In this document: one piece after another, positions 1 to 6,492 of the stretch
Layout: the number at the start of each line of letters is the position of its first letter
Position numbering within the stretch: the stretch's first letter is position 1
Assembly: GCA_013695295.1 (NCBI GenBank)
Contig: JACDAS010000255.1
Span: 1 to 19,841, forward strand
Origin: Actinomycetota bacterium
GTDB taxonomy: Bacteria; Actinomycetota; Thermoleophilia; Gaiellales; Gaiellaceae
Direction of reading: 5' to 3'
DNA: 19,841 bases
Notes under the pieces: generated by a model
Databases searched by the model: none
Told to the model about the DNA's origin: nothing
The model's input: the letters and a program-made list of their open reading frames with translations, nothing else
Made by a program: the position numbers and the translations under genes

Positions 1-232
1 CGACCTAATTGAGCCCGGATCTGTCGCCAGTCGCGACGTCGGATCGCGCTTCCAGCTCACTATCTGGGTGGATGATGCGGATGCAGTCTGCGCGGAGCTT
101 GAGACGCGCGGAGTGGCACTGCTCAACGGCCCGAAGAACCGGGAATGGGGAATGCGCACTGCCAGCTTCACCGATCCTGGCGGTCATATCTGGGAGATCG
201 CGCAGGACCTGCCTCGGGCCGAGGGCTCATAG
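1..232 (+). CDS. VOC/glyoxalase-fold protein, C-terminal part (5' truncated by window edge)
   Basis: An open frame from base 2 to the TAG at 230-232 encodes 76 residues with no start codon, so the gene begins outside the window. The residues RFQLTIWVDD, an amphipathic stretch DAVCAELETRGVALL, and then ASFTDPGGHIWEIAQ follow the beta-alpha-beta-beta-beta order of the second half of vicinal-oxygen-chelate proteins (glyoxalase I, bleomycin-resistance and PhnB-like families). In that fold the Glu of the final WEI strand is usually a metal ligand. The substrate cannot be told from half a domain. It is the only plus-strand gene here apart from the one at 2124-2588, and it converges on ssrA. No clear intrinsic terminator follows it. 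Fold assignment is fairly secure; function is open. Confidence 0.72.
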   Translation, partial: DLIEPGSVASRDVGSRFQLTIWVDDADAVCAELETRGVALLNGPKNREWGMRTASFTDPGGHIWEIAQDLPRAEGS

Positions 233-425
233 CTGATAGCGCCGCGTGGCGGCACGCTGAGATTCCTCTCGCGGGAGCCGCCGGCCCCGGCTGACGACTC
301 CGAAGAACACCATCCGAGTCTAGGGTGTCACCACGCAACATTCGGCGCCTCTCTTGGCGGGCTACACGCAGAAAGCGCCGCGAGATCAGTCGAGCCGAAG
401 CCGTGCACCGACGCAGAAACCCAAC
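233..425. other. Intergenic stretch between VOC gene and ssrA terminator
   Basis: I see no supported gene here. Open frames on both strands are short and lack family features. A small GCCGC-GTG-GCGGC hairpin at 241-253 lies just past the VOC stop codon but has no T-tract, so it is only a weak terminator candidate. Confidence 0.5.
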
Positions 426-454
426 CCGCCCGAAGTCCGGAGGACTTCGGGCGG
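426..454 (-). terminator. Intrinsic terminator of ssrA
   Basis: A perfect 13-bp inverted repeat (core arm GCCCGAAGTCC at 428-438, partner at 442-452, plus two more pairs outside) closes on a 3-base loop. It begins five bases beyond the tmRNA 3' end. On the minus strand it is followed by GTTGGGTTTC, a modest T-rich tail. Position and stability fit rho-independent termination of ssrA. Confidence 0.75.
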
Positions 455-458
455 CCTA

Positions 459-815
459 TGGAGGCGGCGGGAATCGAACCCGCGTCCGCGGACGCACCGG
501 ACAGAGCGTCTACAAGCTTAGGCTGCGCTTGCAATCTCGCCCGGACGGCCGGTGCGCAACCGACCTACCGCCGGGCCAGCCCTCCTGAGATGTCGCGCCG
601 CGGGCGAGTGGCTCTCCCTTGGCGCCGAGCCCGTTTCTGACGCCGCTACCGGCCCACGGGCCGAGGTCGGAGCGACGCGTCACCTAACTGGGTTAGGCGG
701 CGAGTGCGAGTTCGTTATCCGCACTTGCGTTGTTTCCCGGTTTTTTACGAGGCCTCCGGGACCTCGGCTTGCAGCTCAGCCGGAGAATCGACCACGTCGA
801 AACCAGATCGCCCCC
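459..815 (-). ncRNA. ssrA: Transfer-messenger RNA (tmRNA, 10Sa RNA)
   Basis: tmRNA rescues stalled ribosomes together with SmpB. The minus strand starts GGGGGCGATCTGGTTTCGACG, the typical 5' end, and closes with GGTTCGATTCCCGCCGCCTCC plus a discriminator A. GGGGGCG (815-809) and CGCCTCC (466-460) form a 7-bp acceptor stem with one G-U pair. CCA is not encoded (TAG follows), so it would have to be added after transcription. The tag frame runs from resume codon GCA (728-726) to TAA (695-693) and reads ASADNELALAA, ending in the LAA degron recognised by ClpXP-type proteases. The stop sits in a hairpin (CCTAA/TTAGG). The size of 357 nt is normal. The gene lies 19 bp behind the phosphoesterase stop, so it either has a promoter inside that gene's end or shares its transcript. 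Confidence 0.96.
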
Positions 816-831
816 GTATGTCGTTTCAGGC

Positions 832-837
832 AGTCTA
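832..837 (-). promoter_or_regulatory. Candidate -10 element for ssrA (TAGACT)
   Basis: TAGACT overlaps the TAG stop of the phosphoesterase gene and lies 16 nt before the mature tmRNA 5' end. That leaves room for a short leader removable by RNase P. No good -35 is visible 16-18 bp upstream. Confidence 0.3.
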
Positions 838-2076
838 GCGTGGAACGACGAGCGAGCCGACTCGCCGCGCCCGGCCGTCGACCCCGACGAGCTCGAGCGT
901 GTACCGTGCCTGCCCCCGCACGGCGGAGCGATCGAGCCAGCCGTAGCGCGCCCCCCGGGCCCGCCCTCTGGCCGGGATCAGCACGCGGTTCAGGCGGACG
1001 CGCTTGCCCTGCTGGGAGCGAAAGAGGTTGAAGCCGAGCGCTCGGCTCTCGCTTGCCGTGTGCCAGATGAGGCGCGTCGCTGCTCCAGTCCGCGCCGCCG
1101 AGAACGACGAGACCCCGACCGCGGTCGGTGGCCCGCAGATGGCGGTACCAGAGTCGCTGAACGGCACGGCCGGATCCTCGAAGCCGCTCTCGCGGACAAA
1201 GAGCCAGTCGTACGAGGTCGCATGGAGCGTCAGCTTGAGCACTCCGAAGGCCGTACTCGTCCGGATCTCGGTGTTCGGAGCGGTGTCTCCGAACGGGCGG
1301 AGACCGACCCCGCCGGTACCGACGACGAACTGGCGGATCCCGTTCGGATCGGCCTGCGCGTTCGAGTTCTGTGGGGCGAAACGCTCATAGTCGTGGTCGT
1401 GCCCCGAGAGGACGACATCCGCGCCGGCCGCGTCGAGGACGTTCCAGAAGGGGATGTAGGTTGGGTCGGATTGGTACCGCCCGGATGAGTAGCGCGGCTT
1501 GTGCCAGTAAGCCAGAATGCACTCCTTGCTCGTGGCCGCGAGGTCGGCCTGCAGCCAGATCTCCTGGAGAGAGCCCACATTGCAGCCTCCGATGAAGGTG
1601 CACTCGGAGTTGAGCGCGATCAGGTGCCAGGTGCCGAGGTCGTAGCTGTAGTACCCCTTCAGCGGATCGCCCGCGAGCGCGCCGAAGAAGGTGAAGTAGC
1701 CGCCTGCGGAGCCCGACGCGTACTCGTGGTTCCCCGGCGCGGGCCGCGAGATCGACTTGTACTGACCCCAGCTCGGGCCGTAGCTCAAGGTGTACGCGGA
1801 CGCCGCGCCCTCGAAATACTGGGTGTCGCCGAGCGGCAGGACGGCGTCCACACCGGAGAGGAGCGTCGCGGTGTGGCGCTGGCGACAGAACTGCGCGGTT
1901 CCCGCCCCGCCGTTGAAGTTCTCGTCACCGGGGTCGCAGGCAATGTCACCCGCAGCCGCGATCACAGGATCGGCGGTGGGTGCCGCAAGCCTGGCCGGCG
2001 CGGCGGGCTGACCCGCGGCGGAACCGACACAGCCGAAGACGACGACCAGCGAAAGCGGGAGAATCCGGGACAGCAT
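835..2076 (-). CDS. Secreted metallophosphoesterase, purple acid phosphatase-like, with C-terminal beta domain
   Basis: Residues 1-22 look like an export signal: a hydrophobic core, with VFGC at 13-16 as a possible lipobox. The calcineurin-like phosphoesterase motifs follow in order: GDIAC at 43-47, GDTQY at 83-87, GNHE at 115-118, His192 in YWHKP and GHDHDYER at 225-232. They supply the two-metal site and imply hydrolysis of phosphate esters outside the membrane. From about residue 318 a beta-rich domain starts (IWHTASESRALGFNLFR), a form often found at the C-terminus of secreted bacterial proteins. Total length is 413 aa. Three adjacent starts exist (GTG 2082, GTG 2079, ATG 2076); I chose ATG because GGGGAGGTG then sits at proper Shine-Dalgarno distance. 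The gene is divergent from the secreted protein at 2124 and lies directly upstream of ssrA. The substrate is unknown. Confidence 0.85.
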   Translation of the reverse strand: MLSRILPLSLVVVFGCVGSAAGQPAAPARLAAPTADPVIAAAGDIACDPGDENFNGGAGTAQFCRQRHTATLLSGVDAVLPLGDTQYFEGAASAYTLSYGPSWGQYKSISRPAPGNHEYASGSAGGYFTFFGALAGDPLKGYYSYDLGTWHLIALNSECTFIGGCNVGSLQEIWLQADLAATSKECILAYWHKPRYSSGRYQSDPTYIPFWNVLDAAGADVVLSGHDHDYERFAPQNSNAQADPNGIRQFVVGTGGVGLRPFGDTAPNTEIRTSTAFGVLKLTLHATSYDWLFVRESGFEDPAVPFSDSGTAICGPPTAVGVSSFSAARTGAATRLIWHTASESRALGFNLFRSQQGKRVRLNRVLIPARGRARGARYGWLDRSAVRGQARYTLELVGVDGRARRVGSLVVPR

Positions 2077-2123
2077 CACCACCTCCCCTTACCCCCACGT
2101 CAAAACTCAAACCAGGAGGAGCC

Positions 2124-2588
2124 ATGTTCCGGAGCGCCTTGATCACCGTCGTGCTCGCCCTCGCCACCGCGGCCACCGCGCTCGCCGTCGGCGAGCCCGC
2201 GGTGCTCGCCTCCGCGCAGATCGGCCGCCTGCACGTCGTCTCGAGCGTCCAGGCGAGCCCGAAGGGCGTCGATCTCCTCGGTGTCTGGGTCGACGAGTCC
2301 TTTCCGTGCACCCAGACGCGGCTGCTCGACGTCAAGGGCTCGGTCGACTACGTGCCGTTCGGACAGAGCGGTCAGCGGGTGACGCGGAAGAAGACCATGC
2401 GCGTGGCCAACTGCGCCGAGGGCGGGCCGAACACGGGCTTCACGCTGACCGCGAAGGGGATCGGCTACGGGTGCCCGAACGGGCGCTGGAAGCCGGGCCA
2501 GTACACCTTCGTGACGGTCAGCGTCGACCATCGCAAGCGCCTCAAGGCGGTCGCGAGCGTGGGCTGGGAGAACCGCACGCCGTGCTGA
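2124..2588 (+). CDS. Small secreted protein of unknown function, four cysteines
   Basis: The 154-aa product starts with a clear Sec-type signal peptide (hydrophobic residues 5-22, with probable cleavage near ALA at 19-21). The mature part is predicted-beta in character and has four cysteines (62, 97, 117, 154), enough for two disulfides, with the last Cys being the final residue. I do not recognise a family. AGGAGGA at 2114-2120 fixes the ATG; the longer open frame running upstream lies inside the neighbouring gene and is ignored. It is divergent from the phosphoesterase (47 bp between start codons) and convergent with smpB (13 bp between stop codons). It interrupts the otherwise continuous minus-strand run between smpB and ssrA. 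Export with the divergent phosphatase is plausible; a shared role is only inference. Confidence 0.75.
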   Translation: MFRSALITVVLALATAATALAVGEPAVLASAQIGRLHVVSSVQASPKGVDLLGVWVDESFPCTQTRLLDVKGSVDYVPFGQSGQRVTRKKTMRVANCAEGGPNTGFTLTAKGIGYGCPNGRWKPGQYTFVTVSVDHRKRLKAVASVGWENRTPC

Positions 2589-2606
2589 AGCCCGACTCTT
2601 CTCAGC
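2584..2606. terminator. Possible shared hairpin between convergent genes
   Basis: GAAG (2587-2590) and CTTC (2598-2601) pair around a 7-base loop, and GCT/AGC extends the stem across a two-base bulge. The hairpin spans both stop codons (TGA 2586-2588 and smpB TGA 2604-2602). There is no T-run, so terminator function is uncertain. Confidence 0.25.
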
Positions 2607-3066
2607 GCCTGCTCTTGAGCGCGCGCTCGATCTGGCGATCGGCGTCCCGCTTGGCGATGTCGCGACGCTTGTCGCGCTGCTCCTTGCCGCGGGCGACCGC
2701 AAGCTCGACCTTGACGCGGCCGTTCTTGAAGTAGAGCCGGGTCGGGACGATCGTCAGCCCCCGCTCGCGCACGGTGCCGAGCAGGGAGTCGATCTCGCGC
2801 CGGTGCAGGAGGAGCTTGCGCGGGCGGTCCGGATCATGGTTCGCGACGTTGCCCTGCTCGTAGGTCTGGATGCTCGCGCCGAGGAGCCACGCCTGCCCGT
2901 CGCGAATCTCGGCGTAGGCCTGCCCGAGCGTAGCCCGACCGTCCCGGAGGGACTTGACCTCGGTGCCGCTCAGGACCAGCCCTGCCTCGACCCGCTCGAG
3001 GAGCTGGTAGTCGTGCCGCGCCCGGCGGTTGTCGGTGATCAGCTTCTCGCCCTGCGGCCGCGCCAT
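2602..3066 (-). CDS. smpB: SsrA-binding protein SmpB
   Basis: SmpB binds the tRNA-like part of tmRNA and delivers it to stalled ribosomes in the cytoplasm. The 154-aa product shows the family hallmarks: ITDNRRARHDY near the N-terminus, LSGTEVKSLRDG, then HDPDRPRKLLLHRREI, and a basic tail (RGKEQRDKRRDIAKRDADR) that enters the decoding centre. Length is normal. The frame continues upstream to an ATG at 3105, but homology begins at ATG 3066. That start has no Shine-Dalgarno; instead a TACAAT hexamer ends exactly six bases before it, suggesting a leaderless transcript starting inside rnr. The first 28 bases overlap the end of rnr. Function is certain; the mode of translation start is inference. 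Confidence 0.95.
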   Translation of the reverse strand: MARPQGEKLITDNRRARHDYQLLERVEAGLVLSGTEVKSLRDGRATLGQAYAEIRDGQAWLLGASIQTYEQGNVANHDPDRPRKLLLHRREIDSLLGTVRERGLTIVPTRLYFKNGRVKVELAVARGKEQRDKRRDIAKRDADRQIERALKSRR

Positions 3067-4679
3067 GGGTCGATTGTAGGAGCGAGCTCGACCTTGCCCT
3101 CCCATTTGCGGATCTCGACTACGCGCACCTCGAGCGCGTCGCCGAGCCTGAACGTCCCTCCGCCGCGCCGACCGACGAGGGCGGTGCCCACGTCGTTCAG
3201 CTCGAAATAGTCGCCCGCGAGGCGGCGCGCCGGGACGTAGCCCTCGAACACCTTCTCGAATCGCACGAAGAGGCCCGAGCCGATCACGCCCGTGATCTCT
3301 CCCGCGAAGGCGGCCTCCCAGCCGAGCTCGAACAGGCGGGTCTCGAGCAGCCAGGCCAGGCAGAGCGCGTCGGCCTCGTACTCGATCCCGGCCGCCTCGC
3401 GCTCCCGGGCCGACGTGAGCTCGGCGAGCGCGCCGAGGTCCTCCGGGCCCGGCTCGTCCGTCGCGCCGAGCTCGCGCAGCAGCGCCCGGTGGACGACCAG
3501 GTCGGGGTAGCGTCGGATCGGCGAGGTGAAGTGGCAGTACGCAGGGCTGGCGAGCCCGGAATGGCCGAGGTTCCGCGGGTCGTAGCGGGCCTGCTTGAGT
3601 GCGCGGAGGACGAGGGCGGGGAACGCCTCCTTTCCCCGCCCGACCCGCTCCACGTAGCCCGTCACGCGCTCGGCCACGGCCGCCGAGAGCCGGGCCGCCC
3701 CGGCCGGGCCGAGCTCACCCGGCCGCGGGGCCGGCGGCGTCGGCACCTCCAGGTCCGCGAGCTTCGCGAGCAGGAGCTCGACGGCGTGCGGATCGGGTCG
3801 CTCGTGCACGCGGTAGAGCGCCTCGCGGCGCCGGCTCGAGAGCAGGCCCGCCACGGCCTCGTTCGCGAGGATCATCAGCTCCTCCACGAGCGCGTGGGCC
3901 TGCGGCTCGCGCTCGCGCATTGCAGACTCGACCCCGCCGCGCCCGTCGAACGCGAAGACCGTCTCCCCGGTCTCGATGCGCAGCGCACCCCGCGCGAAGC
4001 GCCGTTGACGCAGCTCTGTCGCGAGCCGCTCGGCAAGTCGCAGCCCATCGGCGACGGCGGGCGGAGGCGCCTCCCGGCCCGCGAGCATCGTCTCGACCTG
4101 GCCGTAGGAGAGCCGCTCGTCGCTTCGGATCACGGAACGGTAGAAGGTCGGCTTCCCCGGCTCCAGCGCGGCGTCGAAGGGAACCTCAACCGTGACGCAG
4201 AGCCTGTCGACGTGCGGCCGCAGGCTGCACGCGTCGTCGGCGAGCTCGGGCGGCAGCATCGGCGCCACGAGACCCGGCACGTACGTGGAGAAGGCACGGG
4301 CGGCGGCGCCGCGGTCAAGCGGCGAGCCGGCCGGGACGAAGTACGAGACGTCGGCGATGTGGACCCAGGCGCGCAGCCCGTCGCCCTCGGAGCGGACGGA
4401 GATCGCGTCGTCGAAGTCCTTCGCCGTCTCCGGGTCGATCGTGAAGGTCGGCAGGTCGCGCAGGTCGACCCGGCCCTCGTAGCTCGGCTCCGGCGTCGTG
4501 TGTGGCTCGAACTCACCGCGCGCTCCCCGCTCGACGAGCAGGCCCTCGAGCACCGCCTCGATCTCGCCCGCCCGGCCGAGCACGCGCTCCAGCCGCGCCC
4601 GTCCGCGCCCGGTGGCGACGACGACGAGGTCGCCCGGCCCCGCAGCGCCCGTTCCCCTGCGCTCGACGACGAGCGGCAC
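3039..4679 (-). CDS. rnr: Ribonuclease R / RNase II family 3'-5' exoribonuclease
   Basis: This enzyme degrades structured RNA processively from the 3' end, including messages released by trans-translation. The RNB catalytic core shows TIDPETAKDFDDA at residues 80-92 (acidic residues 82, 88, 90, 91), then HIADVSYFVPAGSPLD and FTSPIRRYPDLVVHR. An S1 RNA-binding domain follows from about 455 (GEITGVIGSGLFVRFEKVFEGYV) to the end. At 546 aa it is short for RNase R: the helix-turn-helix and most cold-shock-domain sequence are missing, and the lysine-rich tail seen in E. coli is absent. GTG 4679 is the first standard start, but the frame stays open to 4775 and encodes SDRVVVELASRGKLLVGDPF, which looks like genuine N-terminus. 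A CTG at 4754 would include it. The start is therefore uncertain. It follows ftsX and overlaps smpB. Confidence 0.9.
   Translation of the reverse strand: MPLVVERRGTGAAGPGDLVVVATGRGRARLERVLGRAGEIEAVLEGLLVERGARGEFEPHTTPEPSYEGRVDLRDLPTFTIDPETAKDFDDAISVRSEGDGLRAWVHIADVSYFVPAGSPLDRGAAARAFSTYVPGLVAPMLPPELADDACSLRPHVDRLCVTVEVPFDAALEPGKPTFYRSVIRSDERLSYGQVETMLAGREAPPPAVADGLRLAERLATELRQRRFARGALRIETGETVFAFDGRGGVESAMREREPQAHALVEELMILANEAVAGLLSSRRREALYRVHERPDPHAVELLLAKLADLEVPTPPAPRPGELGPAGAARLSAAVAERVTGYVERVGRGKEAFPALVLRALKQARYDPRNLGHSGLASPAYCHFTSPIRRYPDLVVHRALLRELGATDEPGPEDLGALAELTSAREREAAGIEYEADALCLAWLLETRLFELGWEAAFAGEITGVIGSGLFVRFEKVFEGYVPARRLAGDYFELNDVGTALVGRRGGGTFRLGDALEVRVVEIRKWEGKVELAPTIDPWRGRRARS
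3073..3078 (-). promoter_or_regulatory. Putative leaderless -10 element of smpB (TACAAT)
   Basis: TACAAT matches the sigma-70 -10 consensus at five of six positions and is separated by CGACCC from the ATG at 3066, placing the likely +1 at or next to the A of the start codon. No ribosome-binding site lies between. It sits inside the 3' end of rnr. Confidence 0.5.
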
Positions 4680-4764
4680 GCCCGGCGTGAAGAAGGGATC
4701 GCCGACGAGGAGCTTGCCGCGGCTCGCCAGCTCGACGACGACGCGGTCGCTCAGAGCCGGGGCG

Positions 4765-5658
4765 TCAGACCTTCAGGAAGCGCCGGACAGTCAGGCCCGA
4801 GCCGGCCGCAGCCAGCAGAAGGCCCATGCCGACGATGATCAGCGCGTTCAGCTCGAAGGCGATTGCGTGCGCGTCGTCACCGCTGTCCACGTGGCCCAGG
4901 ATCGGCCCGAGCGCGAACTTCTTGCCGATCACTAGCAGGAGCACGGCGCCGAGCGACCCGGCGAGCCCGCAGAGGAGGCCTTCGAGCATGAAGGGACCGC
5001 GAACGAACCAGTTCGACGCGCCGACGAGCTTCATCACCTCGATCTCGCGGCGCCGGGCGAAGATCGCGAGCCGGATCGTGTTCCCGATCAGGAGCGTCGA
5101 GGCGACGAGCAGCAGGATCACGCCGACGAGGAAGACCGTCTCGACGATCTTGCCGACCCGGATCACCCGGCTCGCGGTCTCGCCGCCGTCCTTCACCTTC
5201 TCCACACCCGGCGGCTTGGCGCTCGTCAGGCGCTCGCGGATCACCTTCGCGTACTCGCCCTTCGTAGGCGTCACCTCGTGCGAGTGCGGGTACGGGTTAT
5301 AGGGCAGCGAGTCGACGAGCTCGGGGTACTTCTTGTGCTCGATCCGGAGGGCCTCCTGCTTCGAGATGAACTCGATGCTCTTGACCTCTGGCATCGCGCG
5401 GAGCTTGCGAGCGACGGCGTTGATCTCGGTGGGCTTGACCTCCCGGGTGCACCCCACCCCGGCCGGGGTGCAGTAGTAGACCTTCACGTGGATCTCGCTC
5501 TTGACGTGGTTCGAATACGAGAGCACCCAGCTTCCGAGCGCGATCGAGAGGCCGAGCAGGAACATCCCGATCAGGACGGTCATCGTCGCGGCGACCGTCG
5601 TCGACATGCTCGCCCGGACGGAGCGAAGCGCCTCGGTGCCGATCATCCGCAACCTCAT
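4765..5658 (-). CDS. ftsX: Cell division protein FtsX
   Basis: FtsX is the membrane half of the FtsEX complex, which transmits ATP hydrolysis by FtsE to cell-wall hydrolases at the division septum. The 297-aa product has the expected topology: a cytoplasmic N-terminus, TM1 at about 20-47, a large outer domain (about 48-170), TM2 at 171-197, TM3 at 223-246 and TM4 at 270-289. A conserved cytoplasmic turn RRREIEVMKLVGAS follows TM2. Cysteines 63 and 70 in the outer domain (YYC...GC) could form a disulfide. Its ATG overlaps the ftsE stop by four bases (ATGA at 5658-5655), indicating translational coupling. No peptidoglycan hydrolase gene sits next to it, so its partner must be encoded elsewhere. 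Confidence 0.95.
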   Translation of the reverse strand: MRLRMIGTEALRSVRASMSTTVAATMTVLIGMFLLGLSIALGSWVLSYSNHVKSEIHVKVYYCTPAGVGCTREVKPTEINAVARKLRAMPEVKSIEFISKQEALRIEHKKYPELVDSLPYNPYPHSHEVTPTKGEYAKVIRERLTSAKPPGVEKVKDGGETASRVIRVGKIVETVFLVGVILLLVASTLLIGNTIRLAIFARRREIEVMKLVGASNWFVRGPFMLEGLLCGLAGSLGAVLLLVIGKKFALGPILGHVDSGDDAHAIAFELNALIIVGMGLLLAAAGSGLTVRRFLKV

Positions 5659-6338
5659 TCGGTCGCGTACCCCCCACGCCGCTCGTCACGGGCCAGCCGG
5701 CCGTCCTCGAGCGCGATCACGCGCTTGCGCATCTTGTCGACCATCTCGCGATCGTGGGTCACCATCAAGATCGTCGTCCCCGCGCGGTTGATCCGGTAGA
5801 GCAGCTGCATGATGCCGACGGAGGTGTCTGGATCGAGGTTTCCGGTTGGCTCGTCGCAGACCAGGAGCGGCGGGTGGTTGACCACGGCGCGCGCGATCGA
5901 GACGCGCTGCTGCTCGCCGCCCGAGAGCTCGTCGGGCAGCGAGCTGCCCTTGTGGCTCAGCCCCACGAGCCCCAGCACCTCGGGCACCTTGCGGCGGATC
6001 GAGTCGGAGCTCTCTCCCTGCACCTTGAGCGCGTAGGCGACGTTCTCGGCCGCGGAGCGGTCCTGCAGCAGCTTGAAGTCCTGGAACACGCAGCCGACGT
6101 TCCTCCGGAGGAGCGCGACGCGCGAGCGCTTCAACCGGCCGAGGTCCCGCCCTCCGACGAGCACTCGGCCCGAGGTCGGCTCAAGCTCCTTCAGCAGGAG
6201 GCGGATCACCGTCGACTTGCCCGAGCCGGATGCGCCGACGACGAAGACGAACTCGCCCTTCTCGATCACGAAGGAGACGTCTCGGAGCGCGGCGACGTCG
6301 GGCTCGTAGATCTTCGTGACGCTGTCGAAGACGATCAT
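5655..6338 (-). CDS. ftsE: Cell division ATP-binding protein FtsE
   Basis: FtsE is the cytoplasmic ABC ATPase of FtsEX. All motifs are present: Walker A GASGSGKS at 35-42, Q-loop Gln86 in VFQD, signature LSGGEQQR at 138-145, Walker B LLVCDEP at 158-164 and the switch His195 in VTHD. ATG 6338 gives 227 aa, the usual length, and begins MIVFDSVTKIY as in relatives. The frame is open further up to a TTG at 6461, but those 41 residues are low-complexity and unlike FtsE. ATG 6338 lacks a good Shine-Dalgarno sequence. The 154 bases back to the prfB stop contain a TAGAAT hexamer. The gene is coupled to ftsX by a 4-bp overlap. Confidence 0.94.
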   Translation of the reverse strand: MIVFDSVTKIYEPDVAALRDVSFVIEKGEFVFVVGASGSGKSTVIRLLLKELEPTSGRVLVGGRDLGRLKRSRVALLRRNVGCVFQDFKLLQDRSAAENVAYALKVQGESSDSIRRKVPEVLGLVGLSHKGSSLPDELSGGEQQRVSIARAVVNHPPLLVCDEPTGNLDPDTSVGIMQLLYRINRAGTTILMVTHDREMVDKMRKRVIALEDGRLARDERRGGYATE

Positions 6339-6473
6339 CGCCGTGCCGACCGCGGACGTGGCAGGCACCTCCGGCTCGGCGACGGCGGCGGCGGATCGGG
6401 TGTGGAGGTTCGAGTCCTGCACCGGAGTCAAAGGGGCAGCCGAGTCGGCCGGACCGGTCAACGGATTCGCCGC

Positions 6474-6479
6474 ATTCTA
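6474..6479 (-). promoter_or_regulatory. Candidate -10 element (TAGAAT) upstream of ftsEX
   Basis: TAGAAT lies 13 bp after the prfB stop, in the only sizeable gap before ftsE, and would give an mRNA leader of about 130 nt. No convincing -35 is present. A promoter here is also consistent with ftsE following prfB at more than coupling distance. Confidence 0.35.
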
Positions 6480-6492
6480 GCGCACGCCCCGC

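Noticed and set aside
458..640. Plus-strand frame beginning MEAAGIEPAS
   Set aside because: This is the well-known false translation of the antisense of a tRNA-like 3' end; here it is the tmRNA acceptor and T-arm.
3067..3105. Alternative smpB start at ATG 3105
   Set aside because: The extra 13 residues overlap rnr further and are not SmpB-like; homology begins at ATG 3066.
3489..4838. A 449-codon plus-strand open frame
   Set aside because: It is antisense to rnr and ftsX and rich in Arg, Gly and Pro, as expected for a shadow frame.
6400..6430. T-loop-like GGTTCGAGTCC on the plus strand, suggesting a tRNA
   Set aside because: The T-stem has a mismatch, and no D-arm, anticodon arm or 7-bp acceptor stem can be built at the right distance.
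6339..6461. N-terminal extension of FtsE from a TTG at 6461
   Set aside because: The 41 residues are low-complexity and unlike the family, while ATG 6338 gives the normal FtsE start and length.
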